This document shows, piece after piece, positions 51,611-61,000 of a stretch of 64,000 nucleotides of DNA. Made by a program: the position numbers and the translations under genes. The number at the start of each line of letters is the position of its first letter. The first letter of the stretch is position 1. The DNA comes from CAZAQK01 sp046344715 (GTDB lineage Bacteria; Pseudomonadota; Alphaproteobacteria; Rickettsiales; SXRF01). The DNA lies in NCBI GenBank assembly GCA_046344715.1, contig JBKDKX010000008.1, forward strand, positions 1 to 64,000, given 5' to 3'. The notes beneath the pieces were generated by a model. It did not search any database and was not told where the DNA came from. It worked only from the letters and a program-made list of their open reading frames with translations.

Positions 51611-52493
51611 ATTTTTCTTTTATACACGCAGCCAGGCCTTCATGCCAATCAGGAAGCGACATGCCAAAAACTTTTTTTGCCTTGTTGCAATCAAGCCGTG
51701 AATTAAGCGGACGTTTTGCTGGTGTGGGATAGGAAGAGGAAGGTATCGGATACACAGCATTACACAAAATAGCAGACTCATGATGCTGCGCGTACTTCAG
51801 AATAGTCTGCGCAAATTCATGCCAATTTGTTTCGCCAGCGCCACATAAATGATAAATGCCGGAGGGAAACTGCGGCATAGCAAGAGCCGCAGAAAGTGCA
51901 TCCATCGTTGCTTTTGCCAAATGCGGCGCGTAGGTCGGCGCACCTATCTGATCTGATACAATATTAAGTGATTCACGCTCGCGAAACAGGCGCAGCATGG
52001 TATTAAAAAAATTTACTCCGTATGCATCATATACCCATGAGGTGCGGAAAATAAGATGTTTGCATCCACTGGCAATAATCGCCACTTCACCCGCCAGCTT
52101 ATCTTTGCCATACTGGTTAAGTGGTGCAGGGCGCACATCTTCCGTGCGCGGCACATCACCGCTACCATCAAACACATAATCGGTTGAATAATGCACCAGC
52201 GGCATAGTTTTGCTTGCACACCAGCTGGCAAGTTCGCCCACTGCTTCCGCATTAATTCGCGCAGATGCCTGCCTGCCCTCACCTTCAGCCTTATCTACCT
52301 GTGTATAGGCAGCCGCATTGATGACAGCATATACATCATGTCCTGCGGTAAAATTACTTAATTGTTTGGCAATATCAGGAGATAAAAAATCCACATTTTC
52401 TATGGAAGCAACCAGCGCCGCATCACCCAGAAGTGCAGCAAGCGCGCTTCCCACCTGCCCACCTTTTCCGAGTATCAGTATTTTGCTGCTCAT
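51585..52493 (-). CDS. rfbD: dTDP-4-dehydrorhamnose reductase
   Basis: The 302-residue SDR enzyme has ILILGKGGQVGSAL at the N-terminus and the YSTDYVFDG segment. The active-site YGKDKLAGE follows, with Tyr and Lys spaced as YxxxK, then FRTSWVYDAYGVNFFNTML. It performs the last step of dTDP-L-rhamnose synthesis. It overlaps rfbA by four bases and rfbC by 26. Confidence 0.96.
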   Translation of the reverse strand: MSSKILILGKGGQVGSALAALLGDAALVASIENVDFLSPDIAKQLSNFTAGHDVYAVINAAAYTQVDKAEGEGRQASARINAEAVGELASWCASKTMPLVHYSTDYVFDGSGDVPRTEDVRPAPLNQYGKDKLAGEVAIIASGCKHLIFRTSWVYDAYGVNFFNTMLRLFRERESLNIVSDQIGAPTYAPHLAKATMDALSAALAMPQFPSGIYHLCGAGETNWHEFAQTILKYAQHHESAILCNAVYPIPSSSYPTPAKRPLNSRLDCNKAKKVFGMSLPDWHEGLAACIKEKYGHKALRH

Positions 52494-53368
52494 GCGGACT
52501 TATATTCAGCAAGCAACCTTGCAAGGTATTTACCATAATCGCCGCTTCCATAGCCAGTCTGCAATTTCTCAAACTGCGCTAGATTGATGAATCCCTTGCG
52601 GTAAGCAATTTCTTCAAGGCAGGCGATTTTGATGCCCTGACGCTCTTCAATAATCTGTACAAATTGTGCCGCAGAAAGTAGTGAATCCGGGGTTCCTGTA
52701 TCGAGCCATGCCACACCACGCCCCATTTGCTGCACCTTGAGTTTGCCCTGCGCGAGATATACTTTGTTTACATCCGTGATTTCCAACTCACCACGTGCAG
52801 ATGGCTTCAGCGATTTAGCAATATCCACCACCTGTTTATCATAAAAATACAAACCTGTTACCGCCAGCGAGGATTTTGGCTGCTTGGGCTTTTCCTCAAT
52901 GGAAAGTGCCTTACCGGATTTATCCATTTCCACGACGCCATAACGCTCTGGATCACGCACCGAATAAGCAAATACCATCCCGCCATCGGTGAGTTTTGCG
53001 GCATATTCCATCATGCCGCCAATCGAGTGGCCATAAAAAATATTATCACCCAGAATGAGACAACAAGAATCACCCGCAATGAATGATTCACCGATGATAA
53101 ATGCCTGCGCGATACCTTCCGGTTTTGGCTGTTCACGGTAAGAAATGCTCATACCAAGCTGAGAACCATCTCCTAGTAGATACTTCATCATCGGCAGATC
53201 ACGAGGTGTTGAAATAATCAACACGTCTTTGATTCCTGCAAGCATCAGTAGTGATAGTGGGTAATAAAGCATAGGCTTGTCATACACCGGTAGCATCTGC
53301 TTGCTTACGGCTGTGGTCATTGGCGCCATGCGTGTGCCAGAGCCACCGGCTAGGATTATACCTTTCAT
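52490..53368 (-). CDS. rfbA: Glucose-1-phosphate thymidylyltransferase
   Basis: About 292 residues. The nucleotide-binding motif GIILAGGSGTRMAP (usually GTRLxP) begins right at the N-terminus, followed by KQMLPVYDKPMLYYPLSLLM. It activates glucose-1-phosphate to dTDP-glucose, the first step to dTDP-L-rhamnose. The ATG at 53368 overlaps the rfbB stop as ATGA and gives the family length; an earlier in-frame start would add 16 residues encoded inside rfbB. Confidence 0.97.
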   Translation of the reverse strand: MKGIILAGGSGTRMAPMTTAVSKQMLPVYDKPMLYYPLSLLMLAGIKDVLIISTPRDLPMMKYLLGDGSQLGMSISYREQPKPEGIAQAFIIGESFIAGDSCCLILGDNIFYGHSIGGMMEYAAKLTDGGMVFAYSVRDPERYGVVEMDKSGKALSIEEKPKQPKSSLAVTGLYFYDKQVVDIAKSLKPSARGELEITDVNKVYLAQGKLKVQQMGRGVAWLDTGTPDSLLSAAQFVQIIEERQGIKIACLEEIAYRKGFINLAQFEKLQTGYGSGDYGKYLARLLAEYKSA

Positions 53369-54387
53369 TTGCGTCCCCTCATCATGTCGCACCATGCGGT
53401 GTTGGCCAGATACCAATCCACCGTGGCTTCCATGCCTTTTTCTATAGTGTATTTACGTGTAAAGCCAATGTCGCGCTGTGCCTTGCCGTCATCAATGGCA
53501 TAGCGGCGGTCATGCCCCAGCCTGTCGGTTACAAATGCTATTTGATCTGCATAGCAGCCAGAATTTTTAGGGCGCTTGGCATCAAGCAAAGCGCACAGTG
53601 TGTGTACGAGTGAAATATTTTCTACCTCGGCATCGCCGCCTAAATCATACACCTCGCCCGCTTTACCCTTTTCAAAGGCAGCTAGCACGCCTGCACTATG
53701 ATCTTCCACATGGATCCAATCGCGCACGTTTTTGCCATCGCCATAAACGGGTAATTTCTTGCCTGCAAGCGCGCAGGAAATCATGTTTGGAATAAGCTTT
53801 TCAGGGTGCTGGCGTGGGCCATAATTATTGGTGCAATGGGTGGTAATGTTTGGAAGACCATAGGTTTCAAACCATGCCCGCACCAGATGATCGGCAGACG
53901 CCTTTGAAGCGGAATAGGGTGAATTAGGTTTGATAGGTGAGTTTTCCGAGAATTTTCCCGTTGGCCCTAGTGAACCATACACTTCATCGGTTGAGACCTG
54001 CAGAAAGCGAAAAGCATTCTTTGCTGCATCAGGCAGATTCTTCCAATAGCTCAAGCTGGATTGCAGCAAATTAAATGTACCAATGATATTAGTCTGAATA
54101 AAGGCACCCGGGCCAGAAATAGAATTATCCACATGGGACTCTGCTGCAAAATTTAAGACGCCAATGGGTTTATGCTTTGCCAACAATTGCCCAACCAGTT
54201 CGACATCCGCAATGTCACCTTCCACCAACTCCCAGCCATTTTTTATCCATTCCAAATTGGCTGGATGCCCTGCATAGGTAAGTTTATCGAGCACAATCAC
54301 ATTATAGTCACGCGCTACACACAGCGATACGAAGCAGCTTCCGATAAATCCGGCACCGCCGGTGACGAGTATGGTTTTACTGGTCAT
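53365..54387 (-). CDS. rfbB: dTDP-glucose 4,6-dehydratase
   Basis: The 340-residue SDR enzyme has ILVTGGAGFIGSCFV (NAD motif), AAESHVDNSI, the STDEVYGSLG segment and the catalytic YSASKASADHLV (YxxxK), followed by TTHCTNNYGPRQHPEKLIP. It makes dTDP-4-keto-6-deoxyglucose, the second step of dTDP-L-rhamnose synthesis. The start overlaps the tonB stop by four bases, which ties sugar synthesis genes to the TonB system. Confidence 0.97.
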   Translation of the reverse strand: MTSKTILVTGGAGFIGSCFVSLCVARDYNVIVLDKLTYAGHPANLEWIKNGWELVEGDIADVELVGQLLAKHKPIGVLNFAAESHVDNSISGPGAFIQTNIIGTFNLLQSSLSYWKNLPDAAKNAFRFLQVSTDEVYGSLGPTGKFSENSPIKPNSPYSASKASADHLVRAWFETYGLPNITTHCTNNYGPRQHPEKLIPNMISCALAGKKLPVYGDGKNVRDWIHVEDHSAGVLAAFEKGKAGEVYDLGGDAEVENISLVHTLCALLDAKRPKNSGCYADQIAFVTDRLGHDRRYAIDDGKAQRDIGFTRKYTIEKGMEATVDWYLANTAWCDMMRGRK

Positions 54388-55211
54388 TGCAATTGGAAAT
54401 TAACGGGGATTAGAAATTCCAGCACCTCACCACCGGTCGGATAATCCGCAGGTGCAGCCGGTACAGGATTGGCGCGGCGAATCATATCCACCGCCGCACG
54501 GTCAAGATCTGCATGTCCAGTACTACGTTCCAGCGAATAATATTTCACATTCCCACGTCGATCAATGCGTATACGCACCACGGTCTCACCCTGCATACCA
54601 GCGGATTTTGCTGCATTTGGATATTGCTTGAATTTTTGAATCCACATGGAAATAAGCTGCTCATAGCGTGCCAGAACTTCTGCTTCCTTTGATGCAGAAT
54701 TACTCAGCGGTGCTTGTTCAGGCTTGGCCACCGGTGTTGGTGCTGCCAGATCACGTACAAACTGGCGAGCTACCACAGGCATTACAGGTGCTGCCGATTT
54801 CACCCCCTCACTACGCATATCAAATTTATATAATTTTTTATCCGTGGGGATTTTCACCACGTTATCAAATGCTTTATCTATAGACTTCACCACCGATTTC
54901 TCGCGTGCAGCCTCTGCTTCCTGGCTGCGCACCAGCCGTGTGATTGTGTTTTCCACCTGAGAATAATTACTGTTAGTCGGCGTTGCCAGTTTAATTTCTT
55001 CTTCTGTAAGTAAATCATCTTCAGAAAGCTTTATGTTCAACGCGCGCACAGGAATATCAATCACCTGCGTTTTCGGACTGATATGATAGATAAAAAGAGC
55101 CAGCATATGCAACGCAACCGCCGCCGCCACAGCAACCGCAAAATGATTACTGCCCAACATCTCTGCATGGCGCTGCATGGGCGAAAGAAACAGGCGGAAA
55201 TTACTCGGCAT
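54384..55211 (-). CDS. tonB: TonB-family energy transducer
   Basis: The 275-residue protein has a short cytoplasmic start, one membrane helix (about 24-43, FAVAVAAAVALHMLALFIY, with the His of the TonB anchor) and a charged periplasmic linker. The C-terminal TonB fold has KYPNA-like FKQYPNAAKSAGMQGETVVR and DRRGNVKYYSLERSTGHADLD. TonB links ExbB-ExbD proton flow to outer-membrane receptors. The linker is not strongly Pro-rich, unlike E. coli TonB, so it could also be a TolA-like protein. It overlaps exbD by 11 bases and rfbB by four. Confidence 0.9.
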   Translation of the reverse strand: MPSNFRLFLSPMQRHAEMLGSNHFAVAVAAAVALHMLALFIYHISPKTQVIDIPVRALNIKLSEDDLLTEEEIKLATPTNSNYSQVENTITRLVRSQEAEAAREKSVVKSIDKAFDNVVKIPTDKKLYKFDMRSEGVKSAAPVMPVVARQFVRDLAAPTPVAKPEQAPLSNSASKEAEVLARYEQLISMWIQKFKQYPNAAKSAGMQGETVVRIRIDRRGNVKYYSLERSTGHADLDRAAVDMIRRANPVPAAPADYPTGGEVLEFLIPVNFQLQ

Positions 55212-55617
55212 GAATCACCGCCTTTGATTGCGTAACCACTGACAGATTACGCCCACCTGCTGCCTTGATGGCATCCATCACGTCAATCACACGATTGGCA
55301 GGTACAGTGGCATCAGCCTTTACTGTTACCACCTTATTAGGATTTGCCTTCAGGTCGGGGGCAAGAATTGCCTGCATTTCTTCCATGGGAATAATTTCGT
55401 CATTCAAAATAATTTCATCATATTTCCCAAGCACGATCGACACATGCCCATCATCCACCAGCTTACCGCTTTGCGCCACGGGCGGCTCCACAGGAATAAT
55501 GTCAAACTTCTCAATAGACCCAGCAAGCATAAAGAAAATCAGAAGGAATATGGTGACGTCAATCAGCGGAATCATGCTGATGGTAATACGTTTTTTCTCA
55601 TTGCGGGCAAAGTTCAT
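55201..55617 (-). CDS. exbD: ExbD/TolR-family biopolymer transport protein (second copy)
   Basis: The 138-residue protein has one membrane helix with the essential Asp in ISMIPLIDVTIFLLIFFML and a periplasmic domain ending in the IDVMDAIKAAGGRNLSVVTQ segment. ExbD, with ExbB, forms the proton-driven motor for TonB. Two exbD-like genes follow each other here, as in systems where two different ExbD chains make a heterodimer. It overlaps the first exbD by four bases and tonB by 11. Confidence 0.93.
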   Translation of the reverse strand: MNFARNEKKRITISMIPLIDVTIFLLIFFMLAGSIEKFDIIPVEPPVAQSGKLVDDGHVSIVLGKYDEIILNDEIIPMEEMQAILAPDLKANPNKVVTVKADATVPANRVIDVMDAIKAAGGRNLSVVTQSKAVIHAE

Positions 55618-56060
55618 TGCGAAGCTCCTTTCGGTGCGTCACTACCTTCCCATTTACGCACAAACAGGCTTTTGCCACCAGCAATATATACCCTGTCCAT
55701 AACACTCACCAGTTGCTGCATCGTAACACCTTCAGCCGTAAGCAGCATGATTTTGGTGTTGGTATCTTTTTCAAACATACGGGTAAGTGATTTTGTAAGG
55801 TCTTCTGCATCTACAACACGTTTTCCGAGCGCCATATCACCATTGGGATGAATAAATAAATGCACCACATCCTTGCTGGCAGAGGCCTTGCCGCCCGCGG
55901 AAGGCAAAATCAACTCCAGCGATTCAATCTTCATGAATGAGGTGGTGAGCATGAAGAAAATGATGAGAATAAACAGCACATCAATCAACGGCGTCAGATT
56001 CAGATTATCAAACGTCCGGTGCGTAGATCGTTCAAATTCAAATGTTTCGCTTACTTCCAT
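55614..56060 (-). CDS. exbD: ExbD/TolR-family biopolymer transport protein (first copy)
   Basis: The 148-residue protein has a membrane helix with the proton-binding Asp in LNLTPLIDVLFILIIFFML, then a periplasmic domain with VMDRVYIAGGKSLFV. It differs clearly from the second copy in the periplasmic part, so the two are not recent duplicates. It lies 17 bases after exbB and overlaps the second exbD by four bases. Confidence 0.93.
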   Translation of the reverse strand: MEVSETFEFERSTHRTFDNLNLTPLIDVLFILIIFFMLTTSFMKIESLELILPSAGGKASASKDVVHLFIHPNGDMALGKRVVDAEDLTKSLTRMFEKDTNTKIMLLTAEGVTMQQLVSVMDRVYIAGGKSLFVRKWEGSDAPKGASQ

Positions 56061-56077
56061 GCGTAATACCCAGCGTA

Positions 56078-56884
56078 CTAATTAACCTTGTGGTATTTGG
56101 GATTGAGCATCTGAAGCGTCGTCGTTTTTTGCGGTGCCTTGCGACGCTGTTCTTCCGCCCAGCGTTCTGCGTCTTCCTTCTTTTTGCGCTCGGCTTCCAG
56201 CTGTGCAAGACGCTCTGCTTCAACACGTTTTGCTTCTTCAATCGCGTGCTGGCGCTCATTGCGGCGGAATTCATCTTCCAGTGCCAGTATTTGTATTGAA
56301 ACATCTTTCATGGTAGCGCGAACTTTCTCAATCATGCCATCAAACACATAATGGGCAGCAAGCGCCGGAATGGCCACCGCAAGACCACCCGCCGTTGTTA
56401 AGAGCGCTTCCCAGATACCGCCAGCAAGCAGTGTGGGATCAACGCGTGTACCGGAAAGACTAAGTTTGGAAAATGAGGTAATCATACCAATCACTGTACC
56501 CATCAAACCCATGAGCGGCGCAATCGCAGAGGTCATCTCCAGCCCGCGCAGATGGGACTCCAGATAGTGAATATCGGCTGCGCCCACACGCATAATTTCG
56601 GCTTCTTTGCTCTTTTGTGACATCTCACGATTTGCCACGCACTCAAAGGTAACACGCATAATACGGGCGATTGGCCCCTTAGTACCTGCAAGGGTCTGGG
56701 TTGCCTTTAGCCTGTCCCCCTGTTTTATCTCACGGAGCGCAGGTTCGATAAAGCTGCGATCCAGCACATTGGCTTTACGAAACTGGATAATCTTAAAAAT
56801 AATGACTGCCACCGCATAAATAGAGAGCGCAGCCAGCCCATACATAATAAAGCCACCCTTTTGAAAAATAATAATATCCGGCAT
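56078..56884 (-). CDS. exbB: ExbB/TolQ/MotA-family proton channel with long charged C-terminal tail
   Basis: The 268-residue protein has three membrane helices (about 13-35, 120-142, 158-180) and the ExbB hallmark GLMGTVIGMITSF, followed by LLTTAGGLAVAIPALAAHYVF. ExbB forms the proton channel of the TonB motor. The last 75 residues are an unusual Glu/Lys/Arg-rich coiled coil with RVEAERLAQLEAERKKKEDAE, which normal ExbB proteins lack. It is the first gene of the operon that runs through tonB into the rhamnose genes. Upstream, TGATAATGA near 56901-56914 loosely recalls half a Fur box. Confidence 0.92.
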   Translation of the reverse strand: MPDIIIFQKGGFIMYGLAALSIYAVAVIIFKIIQFRKANVLDRSFIEPALREIKQGDRLKATQTLAGTKGPIARIMRVTFECVANREMSQKSKEAEIMRVGAADIHYLESHLRGLEMTSAIAPLMGLMGTVIGMITSFSKLSLSGTRVDPTLLAGGIWEALLTTAGGLAVAIPALAAHYVFDGMIEKVRATMKDVSIQILALEDEFRRNERQHAIEEAKRVEAERLAQLEAERKKKEDAERWAEEQRRKAPQKTTTLQMLNPKYHKVN

Positions 56885-57182
56885 AATTCCCCACCCTGTT
56901 CATTATCATTAATGTGGCAGTATTTTTACTATTCTTATCCTCGTTGGTCTATAGCAAACTTACATTTTAATTCTCATTCCCATCCCGTGTCGTAGCATGG
57001 GACAAACTCCGGCGTGGGCAACAACTCACCAATCTTTATACAATCCAGAGAGTCAAGAATTGATCCTCAAGAAAATAGATAAAATGCCAGATATTTTTTA
57101 CTAATAGTTATTAATTCATTAACGTGGATTTAGAACATTTTTGCTAGTGTGTGATATAGAGATTACACATCGGAGATGTTTT

Positions 57183-57350
57183 ATGATAAGCCGCCTCATC
57201 ATTGTAGCTATAGCTACTATCAGCCTAAGCGGATGCATTGCCACCCCACGCTTAGAACTTGCAGAAACATATACCTTTGACCATGTGCATGTGGTACAAG
57301 AACCCATGAGCTATAACGACATCATGTGCTGTTACGATTGCACGGTATAA
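57183..57350 (+). CDS. Small lipoprotein
   Basis: A 55-residue frame with ATG at 57183, preceded by GGAG, starts with MISRLIIVAIATISLSGC. This is a clear lipoprotein signal with lipobox LSGC, so Cys18 would be the lipidated first residue. The mature part is only 38 residues and ends CCYDCTV, with three Cys in five residues. A promoter-like AGAACA-N17-TATAGA lies about 30 bases upstream. Small lipoproteins of this kind have varied roles; none can be assigned. The 298 bases before it hold no other gene. Confidence 0.6.
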   Translation: MISRLIIVAIATISLSGCIATPRLELAETYTFDHVHVVQEPMSYNDIMCCYDCTV

Positions 57351-57403
57351 TCGTTAAATAATTAAATTCTATTGCTGGCTTATAAATATGTTATAAGCCC
57401 TCC

Positions 57404-58063
57404 ATGACACCTGAAGAAATAGAATGCCGCCTGCTATATCGCGATGCGTTGATGCTGGTGCTGAATAAGCCCGCTGGCATACCTGTGCATAAAGGCACAG
57501 GTGGCGGCGAGAACCTTGAACAGTATTTTACGCACTTACAATTTGGCCTGCCGCGCCCACCTGCCCTAGCACATCGGCTAGACCGCGACACCAGTGGATG
57601 TTTGATTCTTGGCCGTAACCGCCATGCTCTGGCTACACTCGGCAAATTATTTGAGAAAAACCAGATTAAAAAAACCTACTGGGCGATAGTGGAAGGCGCA
57701 CCACCGCAAACAGAAGGCACCATCGATTTGCCACTGGAGAAAAAAAGCCAGCACAAGGCGCGCTGGCAGATGCAGGTGGCGGAGACAGGCGGCATGGAAA
57801 CAATCACGCATTATAAAGTGATGGGTGAGAAAGACGGCAAAACATGGCTGGCCATGATGCCGCAGACCGGCCGCACCCACCAATTACGTGTGCATGCCGC
57901 CGCCATTGGTTGCCCGATTGTAGGTGATAAAATTTATGGAAGCAAAGAGCCGGAAAGAATGCTGCACCTGCATGCGCGGGAAGTTATTGTGCCGCTATAT
58001 CCAAAGAAAGAACCGATTGTGATAAGTGCAGGCTTGCCGGAGCATATGCAGTGGTTTTGGTAA
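57404..58063 (+). CDS. RluA-family pseudouridine synthase
   Basis: The 219-residue enzyme has the RluA motif II HRLDRDTSGCLIL with catalytic Asp, an N-terminal VLNKPAGIPVHKG and motif MPQTGRTHQLRVHAAAIGCPIVGD. It lacks an N-terminal S4 domain and is short, which places it near RluA or the RluC/D catalytic core. It converts uridine to pseudouridine in rRNA or tRNA; the target site cannot be told. It converges on the PEP-carboxylase-like gene, with a small CCACC/GGTGG hairpin in the gap. Confidence 0.93.
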   Translation: MTPEEIECRLLYRDALMLVLNKPAGIPVHKGTGGGENLEQYFTHLQFGLPRPPALAHRLDRDTSGCLILGRNRHALATLGKLFEKNQIKKTYWAIVEGAPPQTEGTIDLPLEKKSQHKARWQMQVAETGGMETITHYKVMGEKDGKTWLAMMPQTGRTHQLRVHAAAIGCPIVGDKIYGSKEPERMLHLHAREVIVPLYPKKEPIVISAGLPEHMQWFW

Positions 58064-58096
58064 TCCACCCCTGCGGTGGGAGGAGGTTATCCACTA

Positions 58097-61000
58097 CTAC
58101 ACCAATGCAACGTCTCTCTCCGGTGGCCGTACTGCCGCGCCATAAGCCGGATCATCTGCCGCAAGCAAGCGGCCATGCACTACCGTATCCCCTGCGTTAT
58201 GTAATACACCGCGGTCATGCTCGCCCGTGCCATGTATCTTTGTATAGAGCAGGAAGTCACGGTAATTAGCCTTGCGGCTTACATCTCGCGCTAAATGTGG
58301 CAGTGCTTTAAGCATGTCGGCTCGCACCTCGCCACTACGCTTTTCCCCTTTAAGGGCTGCATAGGCAAGATCCGCCGCGTTTTTATATGTTTCTTGAACA
58401 TGTGCAAGATACGCGTTGCCAGACTGCACAGTATTTTTATCGGCACCCAATTTTTTCAACTCTGCAAGCCTGCCTTCAATCCACTGCAGTGAATTAGGAT
58501 CAGTCATCGCCAGTGCAAAGGCTGACCTATCCTCGGCATCACGGAACGTAGGAGATTTGTTGTAATAAGTTTTTATCTGCTTGGGTGTAAGCTCAATTGT
58601 ATCAGCACTCACACCGGTAAAGGCAGTTATAAAATCTTTTTCAGCATCAGATTTAACTGGTTTTGCTTTTACTTCATCCAGCTTTTTTCTGGTTTCATCC
58701 AACAAATGCTGCCCAAGATTTTTAGAACCAAGCCACGAAGGCACAATGCCTGCCTGTTGCCATGCTTCGCTGAAGGCTATGGTGCGTATCTTTTCAATAT
58801 CTACCGGCTTAATATCATGCAAATGTGGATAACGTTTAGCAATGGCCATTTGTGTGCTTTCCGTTCTTGCAAAAGCGACCTCTCCGCCGCGTTTTGCAGC
58901 GCGTGACCCACGGCCACCAGCACGGGTTTCATTCTGACAATCAAGCACTGCAAGCAGTACGCCCATCTTATCTTTCTGAAAATCCTCTTTCTGATATTCC
59001 GTCAACGTATCCTTCAGTGCAGCAATAGCCACATCTTCCATCACGGGATTTGGCTTGCGGTTTTCTTGTGCAGCGGATTCCTGCTCCGGTGTTTCATTCG
59101 CACGGTTACGCACTATCCACTTATCACCCTCTTTTTCAAAACGGCTGGCCGCATGAGTGATATTGCGCGTAAGCAGGCGCACGCTAGACGATGGCGCATT
59201 GAAATAGTTCACCAGATCACCACCTTGAAAAGTGAATTTGATATAATCATGCAGGTCAAAGGCATTGACGGATGCGGATACGGCGCGCACCCCATTGCGG
59301 TACGCATCAGAGATACTACCACCCTCAAAGAATTCTGTTCCGATATTATATTCTTCATTAAGCGCACGCATCTTTTTATGCGCCTCATGAATGTATGCAC
59401 GCGCAGCAAGCAAGCCGGAACGTCGCGCATTATCGCTATGGGCAATCTGCACCTGCTGTGTGCGCTTGCCGTCATGCCGGTCTTTCATGGTTTCCAGATG
59501 TTGCTGGTACGCTTCATTGTCATAAACAGAGCGCATGATCGCATCAATATTCATCATGGTATTTGGTTCTTCAAACAACGGAATAATGCCGAGTTTTACG
59601 GTGCGTCCATCTTTTTCAGGAATCATACGCTGCATAAGCTGCGCCTCTAAAATATTGGCGGTGCCTTGGGCTACTATTTCATCTTTGGTATGCTCTTTAT
59701 CATCATCCGCACGCCCACACTCCGCCAGCACATTATCCTGAATCATGGTAGGAAAATCACGCGCAAGCTCCATACGCTTCATGGTGTGGTAGGCAATCGG
59801 CAGCGCAGATTCTGCACTATAAGGCTTATTAGCAGCCGCGATGATGTTATGTTTTTCCGCTGAAAGCAGATGTTGCGGATCATCGGACCGTGACGAAAGC
59901 AACTTCGTTAGTTCATTTTTTCTCTGCTCAGCAGACATTCTGGTATATCCCGCGATTAATTCTGCGGCCACGCGGCCATACTCCTCCGCCGTTTCGCGAT
60001 ATTCAATTTTAGAAAAATCAAAACCGAAGATACGGATTTTGCGGAGCAGATCGAGTGCCTTTGCATCGCCAGAGGACGTATGTACCGCGCTTACATCCTG
60101 CTCAAACGCCTTGGCATCGAGAGGTTTGCGTATGGCCACCAATTTCTTTGACAGTGCATCAAAACGATCATTTAAATCTTTTCCTAAAATCGTTGCATCA
60201 CCTTTTCTGGCTTTATTGCTGTCTTCACGGAGTTGCGCCACTTCCGGTAGTATGGCTTGTAGTGCAGTATTGGCTGCGGTGAGTTTCTCCTGCCAGTCCG
60301 CCAATGCAGGATTATCAATAGTTTCAACATCCGTCTTATAACGCGCCACGATTTCTGACGTATGCATGGCGATAGCTTCCAGCGTGGTTTCCGCCGTTAC
60401 GTTGCTGTTACCATCTTTGTCACCTGCTGAACCCCATGAGCCAAGCTGGAACTTAAGTTTCAGGTCTTGCGGTTTATAGGTATCGCCGTATTTCCCACGC
60501 AGCCCATCATCATATTCGGCATATACCGCAGTCATATCTTCGTACAAGTTGCCGAGGAAATTCAGCACCACCGCCGTTTCGTCACGCACGGTAAAATTAG
60601 TATCTTTGCCATCCTGTTGGTGCAACACGGGCGTACGCAACATATCACGCAGAGAGCTTTCGATTGCCGCGTCATCTTTGCCTTCAACTGCCTTCGCCAA
60701 TGCGCGCTGCGCCTGCATGGATTGCAGCGAGTGGGTGTTGGTTGGGTGCATGGTCATCACAACTTCAAATACCGGCTTGTTTAACTTGCCAATGGCATCA
60801 TCCAGCGTCATCGATCCATTCTGCTTGGCCAAAAACTCTTTTACGCCACTGGGAATTTGCTTTGCGCCCATAAAGAAATGGTGGCGAGCCGCAAGCCCTG
60901 CTATTTCATACACATGGCCAAGGCGTGCATAGGCTTCAAATAATTGAGTTTTCTGATCATCATTAAGACCTTTAAGCGCATGATGAAACACACTACGCTC

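Noticed and set aside
56897..56917. Fur box before exbB
   Set aside because: Only one GATAAT-type half with weak partner; too little to list as an operator without a matrix score.
59066..59650. Plus-strand open frame of 194 codons inside the PEP-carboxylase-like gene
   Set aside because: Antisense shadow of a long coding region; no recognisable motif or start signal.
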